In this document: positions 52,403 to 61,411 of the stretch, piece by piece
Numbering within the stretch: position 1 is the stretch's first letter
How the letters are laid out: every line of letters begins with the position of its first letter
Assembly: GCA_021325025.1 (NCBI GenBank)
Contig: JAJPHZ010000014.1
Coordinates: 26,872 to 90,871, forward strand
Source: Pseudomonadota bacterium
GTDB lineage: Bacteria; Desulfobacterota; Binatia; Binatales; Binataceae
DNA length: 64,000 nucleotides
Direction: 5' to 3'
The notes under the pieces: generated by a model
What the model saw: the letters and a program-made list of their open reading frames with translations, nothing else
The model's database searches: none
Told to the model about the DNA's origin: nothing
Position numbers and translations under genes: made by a program

Positions 52403-54016
52403 TCAGCCGAAGAAGTCGGCAGCCCGCTCCCCGATCATCACCGCCGTATTGGCGGGACATCGGCGCACCACCTGCGGCATGATCGAGGTGTCCACCACCC
52501 GCACCCCCTCGACGCCGTACACGCGGCAGAACTGATCGACCACCGCGCCGTTGCCGGCTTGCGGACCCATCGCGCAGGTGCCCGACATATGGATCGAGGT
52601 GCCGACATGGGTGCGCAGGAAGTCATCGAGTGCGCAATCCGAGGCCAGTTCCTTGTCGGTGGGTGAAAACCGCCGCGCGCCGATTTCGCGGTAGGGGCGG
52701 CTGTCGAGCAGACGCGCCGCCAGCCGCATCCCGTCGCGCGCCCGTGCCAGATCCACGTCGTTGTCGAAGTAGTTGAAATTGAGCAGCGGCTTGGCGGCCG
52801 GATCGGCCGAGGTCAGCGTCATCTCGCCGCGGCATTGCGACTGCATCATGAGCACCGAAATCGAGTGATCGTTGCCGTGGATCACCTGGTCGATCACCTT
52901 GTTGAGCGACATGCTGCGCACGATGGCGGCCAGCATCTTTGCCCGCTCCAGCAGCGGCACGCCGTACAGGATGGCGGTATTGAGCGGTATCGCCGACGGC
53001 AGCAGCATCATGTCGCTGTAGGTATCGGAACCGGTGGCAGTGTAATGCAAGGCGGTGTGAGCCCATGAACTCCTGAGCGGATCGATCCTGACGTCCTTGC
53101 GGGCCTTGAATCTGACCGAAATCGACGCGTGGTCGGTGAAATTGCGGCCGACGTTGGGCGAGTCATGAATCACGGGGATGCCGAACTTGCGCAACTGCTC
53201 GGCAGGTCCCACCCCTGACAGCATCAACAGATGCGGCGATTTGACCGCGCCCGCACTCAGCACTATCTCGCCGCCGCGCATCGTCAGCGTCTGGCCGCGG
53301 CTGATCGCTTCGATTCCCGCTGCCTTGCGCCCCTCGAACACAATCCTGCGCACGAAGACGTCGGCGCCGACGGTCAGATTGGGCCGGCCCAGCGCCGGCT
53401 GCAGATAGGTGAGCGCCGTGTTCATGCGCACGCCGTTGACGTTGTTCACCGCCAGCGCGCCCACGCCGATCGACTTCGGCCCGTTCATGTCGGGGTCTTC
53501 GGGAAACCCCGCGTCCAAACAGGCGCGCACGAAGGCGTGGTCCACCGGCGACCACTCCTCGCGCTTGGCGCGGCGCACCGGAATCGGGCCGCCGGCGCCG
53601 TGGAAGTCGTCGTGAAAATCGAGGTCGGTCTCCAGCTTCCGCAGGTAAGGCAGCACCTTGTCGAACGACCACGCATCGTTGCCCGCCGCCGCCCAACTGT
53701 TGAAGTCCTCGGGCAGCGCGCGTGTGAACAGGGTGCCGTTGAGCGCGCTTGAGCCGCCGACCACCTTGCCGCGCGGAACAATCTGCTCCACCCCGGGCCG
53801 CAGGGTGGCCGAGAACGCCCAGTTGTTGGGATGGTCGGGCGCCATCGAACTCAGGATTCCGCCGTACCTCAACTCCGGCGGAAAGCTGTCCACGCCAACA
53901 AAGTGCGGGCCGGCTTCGAGCAGCAGCACTTTGCGATGAGGGTTCTCCGACAGCCGCGCCGCCAGCACGCATCCCGCGGAGCCCGCACCGACGATGATCA
54001 CGTCGTATCGTTCCAT
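52403..54016 (-). CDS. GMC-family FAD oxidoreductase
   Basis: A 537-residue choline dehydrogenase/glucose oxidase-type flavoprotein. The FAD motif is DVIIVGAGSAGCVLAARLSEN; GMC signature 1 is RGKVVGGSSALNGTLFTR and signature 2 is GAVKSPHLLMLSGVG. The C-terminal active site has THVGTSIHMSGTCAMG with the conserved His, and the late Asn of CPANTAVMIGERAAD. It oxidises an alcohol with FAD; the substrate is unknown. ATG 54016 is used; GTG 54019 precedes it. It is part of the catabolic block. Confidence 0.93.
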   Translation of the reverse strand: MERYDVIIVGAGSAGCVLAARLSENPHRKVLLLEAGPHFVGVDSFPPELRYGGILSSMAPDHPNNWAFSATLRPGVEQIVPRGKVVGGSSALNGTLFTRALPEDFNSWAAAGNDAWSFDKVLPYLRKLETDLDFHDDFHGAGGPIPVRRAKREEWSPVDHAFVRACLDAGFPEDPDMNGPKSIGVGALAVNNVNGVRMNTALTYLQPALGRPNLTVGADVFVRRIVFEGRKAAGIEAISRGQTLTMRGGEIVLSAGAVKSPHLLMLSGVGPAEQLRKFGIPVIHDSPNVGRNFTDHASISVRFKARKDVRIDPLRSSWAHTALHYTATGSDTYSDMMLLPSAIPLNTAILYGVPLLERAKMLAAIVRSMSLNKVIDQVIHGNDHSISVLMMQSQCRGEMTLTSADPAAKPLLNFNYFDNDVDLARARDGMRLAARLLDSRPYREIGARRFSPTDKELASDCALDDFLRTHVGTSIHMSGTCAMGPQAGNGAVVDQFCRVYGVEGVRVVDTSIMPQVVRRCPANTAVMIGERAADFFG

Positions 54017-54040
54017 CACGCCCCGGACGCGCCCGCGCTG

Positions 54041-54967
54041 CTACTTTTTGTTGCGGGGAGTGGGCAGGCCCGCAACCTTCACCTCCACGCGGCCGAACTC
54101 CCACAGGCTGGTGACGAACAGGGTAGTGAGGTCGGGGCCGCCGAAGCAGAAGTTCGTGATGTGCTTGTCGCCCGAGAGGATGGTCCCCAGATGGCGCCCG
54201 GAGGGATCGATGATCCAGATTCCGCCCGGCCCCGTGCACCATACGTTGCCCTCGCTGTCCACCTTCATCCCGTCGGGCGCGCCCGGCAGCGATCCGCTCA
54301 TCTGGCAGAACACGCGGTCGGAGGCGAGGTTGAGCAGGCCGGTGTTGTTGAACAGATCGAAGTTGAAGGCCCGGATATGCATGCGCAGCGAATCGTTGAT
54401 GTACAAGATGGACTCATCGGGGGAGAGCGCGATGCCGTTGGGCAGCACGAAATCGCGCACCACCAGGTTGATCCTGGACAGATCGGGCGACACGCGATAG
54501 ACGCCGGCAAAATCCAGCTCCGTATCCACCCGCATCGTGATCGGATCGGTGAAGTAGATGCCGCCGTCGGATTTGACGCAGATGTCGTTGGGGCGGTTGA
54601 GCCGATGGCCGTGGTAGCTGTTGGCGACCACCGTGATGCTGCCGTCGGGCTCTTCGCGGGTGACCCGGCGCGTGGCGTGCTCGCAGGCCAGAAGCCTGCC
54701 CTGCGGGTCGCGCGTCATGCCGTTGGCGTCGTTGGTCCCTTGCTTGAAAAGCTCGACGCCTTTGTCCGCCGACCATTTGTAGCGCTTGCTGTTGGCGTTG
54801 TCGCTGAACAGCAGGTAGTTTCGCTCAGGAAACCACACCGGCCCTTCCGCGACTCCCTTGACGCCGCCGTCCTCGAACAGGCCGCCGAACCCGCTGGCCA
54901 GCCATTCGATTTCCGCGTTGAGCGACACCAGCCGTTCGATTCCGGGAGCAACTTTGGCAACCGCCAT
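54041..54967 (-). CDS. SMP-30/gluconolactonase-like protein
   Basis: A 308-residue beta-propeller lactonase-like enzyme. GVAEGPVWFPERNYLLFSD has the metal-binding Glu, HRLNRPNDICVKSDGGIYFTDP has the Asn and Asp, and LPNGIALSPDESILYIND and APDGMKVDSEGNVWCTG complete the set. GGAGGATTTG lies upstream of ATG 54967. It presumably opens a lactone in the block's pathway, downstream of an oxidation by the GMC or SDR enzyme. That order is an inference. Confidence 0.92.
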   Translation of the reverse strand: MAVAKVAPGIERLVSLNAEIEWLASGFGGLFEDGGVKGVAEGPVWFPERNYLLFSDNANSKRYKWSADKGVELFKQGTNDANGMTRDPQGRLLACEHATRRVTREEPDGSITVVANSYHGHRLNRPNDICVKSDGGIYFTDPITMRVDTELDFAGVYRVSPDLSRINLVVRDFVLPNGIALSPDESILYINDSLRMHIRAFNFDLFNNTGLLNLASDRVFCQMSGSLPGAPDGMKVDSEGNVWCTGPGGIWIIDPSGRHLGTILSGDKHITNFCFGGPDLTTLFVTSLWEFGRVEVKVAGLPTPRNKK

Positions 54968-55033
54968 GGTCCAAATCCTCCTGGCCTTCTTGTAGCGCCC
55001 ACCGGGCGCGGCGGCAATCTTTGACGCGGCCCG

Positions 55034-55885
55034 TCAGCGCGTACGCGACGGCTCGCCGCCAAACCCCGCCTGCAGCAGCATCCGATGTCCGACCGTGAAA
55101 CCGCCGTCGGCCGCAATCGCCTGGCCGGTGATAAAGGAGGAATCATCGGAACAAAGAAACAGCGCCACGCGGGCGATCTCCTCCGGCTCGGCCTGGCGTC
55201 CCAGCAGATGCGCACCGGCGGACGCCCGCTCCCATTGCCTGAGTCCTTCGGGATCCCTGGGCCGATAGCTTTGGTTGAGCGCCGTGTTGACGCCCCCTGG
55301 ACAGATACAATTTGCCCGGATTCCATACTGTGCGTAATCCATCGCGATGACCTTGGTCAGCGCGATTATTCCTGCCTTGGAGGCGCAATAATGCGGCAGT
55401 CCGTTGGTTCCCTCCAGGCCCGAAATCGACGCGGTGCTGAGCACCACGCCGCCGCGCTTCATCAACTCCGGCAGCGCGTATTTGCAGCCCAGAAAAACGC
55501 CCTTGAGGTTGATGTCCAGAACCCGGTCCCATTCCTCTTCGGGCATGGTATGGACGAGGTTCACGGGCCCGATGCCGGCGTTATTGTAGATGATATCGAG
55601 CCGGCCCCAGCGCTCGACCGCCGCCGTCACCATCCGCTGCGCGTCGGCGGCCTTGGAGACATCGGCCAGGATTGCGATTGCGTCGCCGCCTTGTGCCTTG
55701 ATGTCGGCCGCGGCCTGCTGTGCGCCGGACTCGACCCAATCGACCAGCGCCACCCTCGCTTGTTCTGCGGCAAACAGCTTTGCCGTGGCGCGGCCGATTC
55801 CAGAACCCGCACCCGTGATCAGCGCGACCCGCCGTCGAGTTTTGCCATCGGACTGACTCCCGTGTCTGTGGCGCTCACTGACCAT
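55034..55885 (-). CDS. SDR-family oxidoreductase
   Basis: A 283-residue classical short-chain dehydrogenase. The cofactor motif is LITGAGSGIGRATAKLF; an Asp follows strand 2 (VALVDWVESG), favouring NAD. IIYNNAGIGPV, TASISGLEG and the catalytic YCASKAG are in place. It starts 4 nt beyond the stop of the cyclase gene, so the two are cotranscribed. It is the second gene of the nine-gene block. The substrate is unknown. Confidence 0.9.
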   Translation of the reverse strand: MVSERHRHGSQSDGKTRRRVALITGAGSGIGRATAKLFAAEQARVALVDWVESGAQQAAADIKAQGGDAIAILADVSKAADAQRMVTAAVERWGRLDIIYNNAGIGPVNLVHTMPEEEWDRVLDINLKGVFLGCKYALPELMKRGGVVLSTASISGLEGTNGLPHYCASKAGIIALTKVIAMDYAQYGIRANCICPGGVNTALNQSYRPRDPEGLRQWERASAGAHLLGRQAEPEEIARVALFLCSDDSSFITGQAIAADGGFTVGHRMLLQAGFGGEPSRTR

Positions 55886-55889
55886 ACAT

Positions 55890-56819
55890 TCAAAAGAGCG
55901 CGATCGGATTGACCGGCGACGCGGTGCCGCGCGGCAGCAGCAGCGGCAGCATCACGAACTGAAACTCGTAGCGCGCCAGCCGCGCGCAGGTGGCGGCCAG
56001 TTGGTCGAGGTCGGCGTTGTCCAGCAGATGCACGCCCATCAGCGCGATTGCGCCGACGTGGATCGGATACGGGACGTCGTCGTAGCCGCTGGGAAATACG
56101 TCGCTGACGCCGTCCGAGCCGAGCAGCGCGATGCGCCGCTCATGCAGCCACGTCAGGCAGGACGGATCCAGGCCGGCCATCGGAAATACGCCATCCCGCG
56201 CGGCTTCCCAACCGCCTTTGACTTTGCGCCGCCGCGCGCGTCCCACGCGCACCAGCAGGACGTCGCCTTCGCCGACGCGCAGGTTGTGCTCGCGCTCCGC
56301 GCGGTCGAGGTCTTCGGGGAAAACCCGCTCGCCCGGCTCCAGCCATTCGAGCTGCCTGAGTTTGGGAATATCCAGCAGGACGCCGCGGCTGACGATACCG
56401 CCGGCAGCCGCGTCGATCGCGCATTTTGCGGCGCCGTGAAAGCCAACTTCAGTGGCGGGGAATCCATTGTACATCCGGCCGTCCCAAAAGATGTGGCAAA
56501 GCGCGTCGAGATGGGTGGTCATGAAGCCGTGATGGGAAATCGCAAAGTAGTCGGCACATCCGCCCACTCCGGGTACGGGAGCGTCGGCATGTACCATCAG
56601 ATGAGTTACCGGCGTCTCGTTGTCGGGGGCGGGCGCCGTCGCCAGCGGCAATGCCATCGGCACAGCCTCGCCGATTTGCGCCAGGCGCGCCGCCTCGGCG
56701 CGCTTGCGATTGGTGATAAAGTTAAGTGCGCCGCGCTCGTCGTCGGCGCCCCATCTCCCCCAATTGCTGATTTTTTCGAACACGCTCCTCAACTCGCCGG
56801 ACGTCAACCGTGGTGTCAT
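55890..56819 (-). CDS. Cyclase family protein (metal-dependent hydrolase)
   Basis: A 309-residue paralogue of the protein at 25375-26310. Both share the opening NWGRWG-DD-RGALNF and the ending RGTASPVNP. The metal-binding segment is HHGFMTTHLDALCHIFWDG, and the second conserved region is AAAGGIVSRGVLLDIPKL. AAGGAG precedes ATG 56819. It is the first gene of the nine-gene minus-strand block and lies next to an SDR; the earlier paralogue lies next to an amidohydrolase. The substrate is unknown. Confidence 0.9.
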   Translation of the reverse strand: MTPRLTSGELRSVFEKISNWGRWGADDERGALNFITNRKRAEAARLAQIGEAVPMALPLATAPAPDNETPVTHLMVHADAPVPGVGGCADYFAISHHGFMTTHLDALCHIFWDGRMYNGFPATEVGFHGAAKCAIDAAAGGIVSRGVLLDIPKLRQLEWLEPGERVFPEDLDRAEREHNLRVGEGDVLLVRVGRARRRKVKGGWEAARDGVFPMAGLDPSCLTWLHERRIALLGSDGVSDVFPSGYDDVPYPIHVGAIALMGVHLLDNADLDQLAATCARLARYEFQFVMLPLLLPRGTASPVNPIALF

Positions 56820-56991
56820 TTCAGTACTCCTTTTCAGCCGGTGCGCGCGCCTTCGCGCCGCGACCAACTGCTACTCCGCACAGGGCGGTATAGCAAGTTG
56901 CGGCTCGACGCGTTTCACGCCATGGTATTGGGATGCTGCGGATGAAATCGCAAGCCCGGGGAGCTGCTGCGCTGCTACAGGATGAGTGGCC

Positions 56992-57816
56992 GTGAAAATC
57001 CTGATTACCGGAGCGGCTGGACAGCTCGGACGTGCACTGACCGCCGAACTGGCGGCGCATGAGGTCGAAGCCGCGAGCCATCAGCGGCTCGACATCACAC
57101 GTCTTGACGATGTGCGCGAAGCGGTCGCCGGCTTCGCCCCTGATGTGGTGATCAATGCCGCCGCGTACAACTACGTTGACCGAGCCGAACACGAAGCCAT
57201 CGAAGCATATCGGGTCAACGCACTGGGTCCGCGCAACCTGGCGTTGGCGACGGCCGCAGTTGAGATTCCCCTGGTGCACGTTTCAACCGACTATGTATTC
57301 GACGGTGGCGCCGGGCGCCCCTATCATGAATTCGACCAACCGCATCCGCTTTCCATATATGCAGCCAGTAAGTTCAGCGGCGAATTGGCGGTAAAGGAAC
57401 TTAATCAGCGTCATTACATAGTACGTACCGCGTGGCTATTTCATGTGCATGGACGGAACTTTCTCAGCCTGATGCTTTCGCTGAACCGGCAGCCGCCGGT
57501 GAAAGCGGTGGACGATCAGTTCAGTTCGCCGACCTATGCGCCCCATTTGGCCCGGGCCATCGCCAAGTTGATAAAGACGCAGGCCTACGGTGTGTATCAC
57601 ATCGCGGGACAGGGCGGAACGTCGCGCTTTGAGATGACGCGTCTGCTGTTCTCGATACTTGGATTACAGACGGAAGTGGTGGCGGTGCCGCACACCGAGT
57701 TTCCCGCACCTGCGAAGCGGCCGCGCTACAGCGTCCTGACCACCATCCAGGACCCGCAAATCCTGCTCCCGCCGTGGCAGGAGGGCATCCACGCCTTCGC
57801 CCGCGCCCTCGGCTGA
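56992..57816 (+). CDS. rfbD: dTDP-4-dehydrorhamnose reductase-like protein
   Basis: A 274-residue extended SDR. KILITGAAGQLGRAL is the NAD(P)-binding loop, VVINAAAYNYVDRAE is diagnostic of the RfbD branch, and HVSTDYVFDGG, YAASKFSGE and YIVRTAWLF match it throughout. GTG 56992 gives the canonical start KILITG; GTG 56986 is possible. It would make dTDP-L-rhamnose for cell-surface glycans. No rfbA/B/C genes are adjacent, so it could instead reduce another nucleotide-sugar intermediate. Confidence 0.88.
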   Translation: MKILITGAAGQLGRALTAELAAHEVEAASHQRLDITRLDDVREAVAGFAPDVVINAAAYNYVDRAEHEAIEAYRVNALGPRNLALATAAVEIPLVHVSTDYVFDGGAGRPYHEFDQPHPLSIYAASKFSGELAVKELNQRHYIVRTAWLFHVHGRNFLSLMLSLNRQPPVKAVDDQFSSPTYAPHLARAIAKLIKTQAYGVYHIAGQGGTSRFEMTRLLFSILGLQTEVVAVPHTEFPAPAKRPRYSVLTTIQDPQILLPPWQEGIHAFARALG

Positions 57817-57915
57817 ACCCAGCTATAAGCCTGTGCCAAGTTGCTCTTCCTCGTGCGTTATCCGTTTGCCACCGTGCCGCTCAGGGGCGATTGTTTTCGC
57901 CAAAGCGCATCAGCA

Positions 57916-58713
57916 TCAGCGCATCTTCCACACCGGTGCACGCTTTTCGACGAAGGCGCGCGGGCCCTCGCGGCGGTCCTCGGTGCGTTCGATCGCGCTG
58001 CGAATTGGTTCCGCCATCTGCTCCATTACCGGCACCGGCAGGCTATGGCCGACCTTGACGATGCGCTTGAGCGCCTGCACCGCCAGCGGCGCGCATTGCA
58101 GGACCTCCTCGGCGATCGCGTCGGCCTCCTTGAACAACGCTTCGCGATCGGGCACCAGGCGCTGGAGGTATCCAAGCTGATACATGCGCTCGGCGCTGAC
58201 GTGGCTGCCGGTGAGCAGGATGAGCAGCGCCTCTCCCATCGGGATATGACGCGACAGTTGCACGCCGGGACCCGGAATCAGGCTGCGGCGCGCCTCGGGC
58301 AGGCCGAAGCGCGACTGCAGGGTGGCGATGCGGATGTCGCAGTTGATGGTCAGTTCGAGTCCCGCGGCAAGGCAATAGCCGTCGATCGCGGCGATGATCG
58401 GTTTGCGGCAGTTAGCCATCTCCTCGAAGGCGGCCCGCGCCCCGCGCACGCGTCCGGCCGGGGCTTGCAGATCGCCCCGGTCGCGCTGCGCGGTCTCCTT
58501 CAGATCCATGCCGGCTGAAAACGCCCGGCCTCCTTCGCCGGTGATAATCGCCACCAGCAGGTTGCGGTCGTTGCCGAACTCGTGCACCGCCTCGGCTATC
58601 GCTTCGCAGATTTCCACGTTCAACGCATTCATCACCTCGGGCCGATTAAGCGTGATGTAGGCCTTGCGGTCCCGGGTTTCGTATCTCAGCACTGGCGTAG
58701 GCGCAATTGCCAT
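57916..58713 (-). CDS. Enoyl-CoA hydratase/isomerase
   Basis: A 265-residue crotonase-fold enzyme. AYITLNRPEVMNALN, the oxyanion-hole segment GRAFSAGMDLKE and the second one IAAIDGYCLAAGLELTINCDIRIA are diagnostic. In hydratases the catalytic glutamates lie at the GLPEARRSLIPGPG region, where one Glu is clear. AGGAG lies upstream of ATG 58713. The exact reaction (hydratase, isomerase or hydrolase) cannot be told from the motifs alone. Confidence 0.9.
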   Translation of the reverse strand: MAIAPTPVLRYETRDRKAYITLNRPEVMNALNVEICEAIAEAVHEFGNDRNLLVAIITGEGGRAFSAGMDLKETAQRDRGDLQAPAGRVRGARAAFEEMANCRKPIIAAIDGYCLAAGLELTINCDIRIATLQSRFGLPEARRSLIPGPGVQLSRHIPMGEALLILLTGSHVSAERMYQLGYLQRLVPDREALFKEADAIAEEVLQCAPLAVQALKRIVKVGHSLPVPVMEQMAEPIRSAIERTEDRREGPRAFVEKRAPVWKMR

Positions 58714-59056
58714 TGAGTTTCTCCTGGTGAAAACACACCAAAATGCGGCGCACTCGACGGTGCAAAGGCCGCCCCGGCCATTTGTATCAGACATCGATCG
58801 CAGGTGAGAACGTTCGCGGCGAGGCGGCAGGGGCGGAAAAATTGGGCGCGTCCACGCCAACTGCGCGACTTTGGCGAGCAGGCCTGATTGTTTTGGCTCC
58901 CCGGGGTCGATATGTTAGCCTCATCGGTGGTTGAGGATGATGCGGATGGTTCCTCAGCCGGCTCAACAGCAGCACATCTGCTGCGAAACACGGATCGGCT
59001 GTTCGCAGTAAGACCTGCGAACTTCAATTCTCGGATGTGACAGCGATCTTCCATCG
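58714..59056. other. Intergenic region upstream of the enoyl-CoA hydratase and SGNH genes
   Basis: A 343-base divergent gap. No supportable gene, RNA or repeat was seen; short open frames have no recognisable family. Confidence 0.5.
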
Positions 59057-60349
59057 ATGGAGCTGCCGCATCCGGCAGGCAGCGCTGAGCGCAATTGCTT
59101 GGACGGGTGCTTTGAGGTGCAGACAGCTAGAGCGCAACGACTACGCGACGATACCCCGCAGCGGCCGCCATCTGCGTTATCGCCGGCGCGTCCACGAGTC
59201 TGGCGGCTGCTGCTGCTGGTGTTGATGGGTCTGGCTGGTGCTGCGGCACTGGCTGAAATCGCCATCCGCCTCACTCCGTGGGCCGAAGTCGAGTTCTACA
59301 CGTACGATCCGGATCGCGGATGGGCGCTGCGGGCCAACGCCGCCGGATGGCAGCGCAGGGAAGGAGTCGCCTATGTGCGCACCAACTCCCAGGGCCTGCG
59401 TGCGGATCGCGATTACGCCGTGCCCAAGCCGCCCGGCGTCTATCGCATCGCGGTGGTGGGCGACTCGTATACCGAGGCACGGCAGGTTGACGCTGCACAA
59501 ACCTTTTGCGCGGTGATGCAGCGGTTTTTGCGCCGCTGTCCGGCTCTGCATGGCAAAAAGGTCGAAGTGCTCAACTTCGGCGTCGATAGTTACAACACCG
59601 CCCAGGAACTGATGACGCTCAGGAAGCAGGTGTGGCGCTATACTCCTGATTTTGTCGTCCTCGAGACATTTCCAGGCAACGACGTCAAGGAGAACTCCCT
59701 GACTTTGGAGTCCGACCAGTGCCGGCCCTTTCCCGTTCTTCACGACGGCCGGTTTGCGCTGGGCGGGCCCTTTGTCCAGTCGTGGCATGCGCGCTTTGAC
59801 TGTTGGATGCGCTTTGAAAGCCGCCACTCCCAAATTCTCGATATCCTGGGCCAGGTGCGCAGGCCGCTGCTGCTGGCGTGGCGACGGCGTCCGCTGCCCA
59901 AGGGCGCGGAGTTGGGAATCAACCCTACGGTCTACAAACCACCTTCCGATCCTGCCTGGGAACAGGCGTGGCAGGTCAGCGAGGCCGCGATCAGCGAGTT
60001 CCATCACGAGGTGGCGCGCCGCGGTGTAGGATTCATGGTCGTGGTCCCGACCATCGGCATTCAGGTCGATCCAAAACTCAACAACCGCCAAAGTTTCATG
60101 AAGGCGATTGGCGTAAACAACCTGTTTTATCCTGACGATCGGCTGCTGGCGCTGGGCAGGAGGGAGGGCTTTTTCGTGCTCGACCTCAGCCGGCCTTTGC
60201 AATCGTACGTCGATGCGCACGAAACAGCCCTGCACGGCTTCCCAAACACGACCCTGGGCTACGGCCATTGGAACGCGCAGGGGCATCGGCTGGCGGGTCA
60301 ACTGATAGCGGAGCAGCTATGCCGCATCGTGGGCGCCTCTCATCCTTGA
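59057..60349 (+). CDS. SGNH/GDSL-type hydrolase with N-terminal membrane anchor
   Basis: A 430-residue protein. A basic 47-residue head is followed by a membrane helix (RLLLLVLMGLAGAAALAEIA) and an SGNH hydrolase domain. Block I is VVGDSYTEA with the catalytic Ser; the Asn of block III is in LETFPGNDVKEN; block V is GHWNAQGHRLAG with the catalytic His but Asn in the usual Asp-type position. The overall pattern resembles the periplasmic SGNH enzymes that add or remove acetyl groups from polysaccharides. ATG 59057 lacks a clear ribosome site; the anchor would still be intact from a later start. Confidence 0.78.
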   Translation: MELPHPAGSAERNCLDGCFEVQTARAQRLRDDTPQRPPSALSPARPRVWRLLLLVLMGLAGAAALAEIAIRLTPWAEVEFYTYDPDRGWALRANAAGWQRREGVAYVRTNSQGLRADRDYAVPKPPGVYRIAVVGDSYTEARQVDAAQTFCAVMQRFLRRCPALHGKKVEVLNFGVDSYNTAQELMTLRKQVWRYTPDFVVLETFPGNDVKENSLTLESDQCRPFPVLHDGRFALGGPFVQSWHARFDCWMRFESRHSQILDILGQVRRPLLLAWRRRPLPKGAELGINPTVYKPPSDPAWEQAWQVSEAAISEFHHEVARRGVGFMVVVPTIGIQVDPKLNNRQSFMKAIGVNNLFYPDDRLLALGRREGFFVLDLSRPLQSYVDAHETALHGFPNTTLGYGHWNAQGHRLAGQLIAEQLCRIVGASHP

Positions 60350-60473
60350 GTTTCTTGACAGACACGCGGACAATCCATGCCAACGCGGGTCGAAGATAGG
60401 GCAGCGGCCTTTGGGATTGTGTCGGAGCGCGGTTGCGCCGATTACCCGCCGAGCTTCGTTGCCGGAGGAAAAA

Positions 60474-61241
60474 ATGCAAGCCCTGGCACCACAGCCCAAG
60501 CGCACCAACAGTCGGGCATCGACCTACAGCGCCCCCCCTGGCCCCGCACCGCAGCGGCCGCCGGCTACCCTCGATTCCATCCTGAGCCTTCAGCGCATCT
60601 TCGGTAATCAAGCCGTACAACGTATGTTGGCAGGCACGGCCGACACCGATGGCGGTGGCGCAGTTGCCCGCCAACCGGCTGGCGCAGGCAAGGCCGAGCA
60701 CAAAGACAATCAGAAGCCAGCCGCCCAAGCCCCCGCTCCCAAATGCGACACCGGCGTTGGTCTGCGATGGGGTCAGGACACGACCTGCTCGAAATGGGGT
60801 TTCTTTCAGGGCATGCATGAGGGCGGCGAGGGCAGGAAATGGAAGGCAGTGTCATGCTGCAACACCTGGCCGCTGTCGGTTGAGGAATACGCGCGCAACC
60901 AGGGACTGAACGGCGCCGCGTCGTGCAAGGTTCAGCACGAACGCGAGATCGCCACCATCAGCGCCGGCGGACAGGAAGTCGAGGTGCTGTGCTCTGACAC
61001 CATCCCCAAGGACGCCAGCCAGGTCATCGAAATGAGCCCAAAGGCGATGCTGGATCTGTCCGGCCAGCTTGCCAACCCGCTCAACGTAACGGTCTGCTAT
61101 TCAGGCTCCAAACAGGACCTTTGCCTGCACAACGGCCCCGGCGCAAAATCCTTCCCCACCATCGAGCAGTGCCTCACCCGCGGATGCCCGGTCCCCGAAG
61201 ACGCCCCCACCCACGCCCAATCAGGCTGGCCGCGTGTTTGA
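60474..61241 (+). CDS. Cys-rich protein with an eCIS-type (DUF4157-like) leader
   Basis: A 255-residue protein. The Pro-rich N-terminus contains SLQRIFGNQAVQRML (residues 38-52), the LQRxxGNQAVxRL motif typical of DUF4157 proteins and of cargo proteins linked to extracellular contractile injection systems. The C-terminal domain contains 10 Cys between about residues 90 and 250, including CC and repeated LC or SC spacings, consistent with disulfides in a secreted protein. GGAGGAAAAA supports ATG 60474. It has no Sec signal peptide. No injection-system structural genes are in the window. Function unknown: an effector, protease inhibitor or toxin-like role is possible but unproven. Confidence 0.6.
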   Translation: MQALAPQPKRTNSRASTYSAPPGPAPQRPPATLDSILSLQRIFGNQAVQRMLAGTADTDGGGAVARQPAGAGKAEHKDNQKPAAQAPAPKCDTGVGLRWGQDTTCSKWGFFQGMHEGGEGRKWKAVSCCNTWPLSVEEYARNQGLNGAASCKVQHEREIATISAGGQEVEVLCSDTIPKDASQVIEMSPKAMLDLSGQLANPLNVTVCYSGSKQDLCLHNGPGAKSFPTIEQCLTRGCPVPEDAPTHAQSGWPRV

Positions 61242-61411
61242 CCAAGGACGCCCCATTGCGGCCGGCCTCCGCAAGCGGCTAAGGCCTCGGCACGAGTTCC
61301 GCGAACTGGGGATGGACAACTGGGGCGCTCGGGCTGCCGCTGACCAACGGTCGTCTTGGGCGAAAAAGCGCTTGATGGTATGTTTTGAGCAAGTCCTTTC
61401 CGAGGGGAGCT

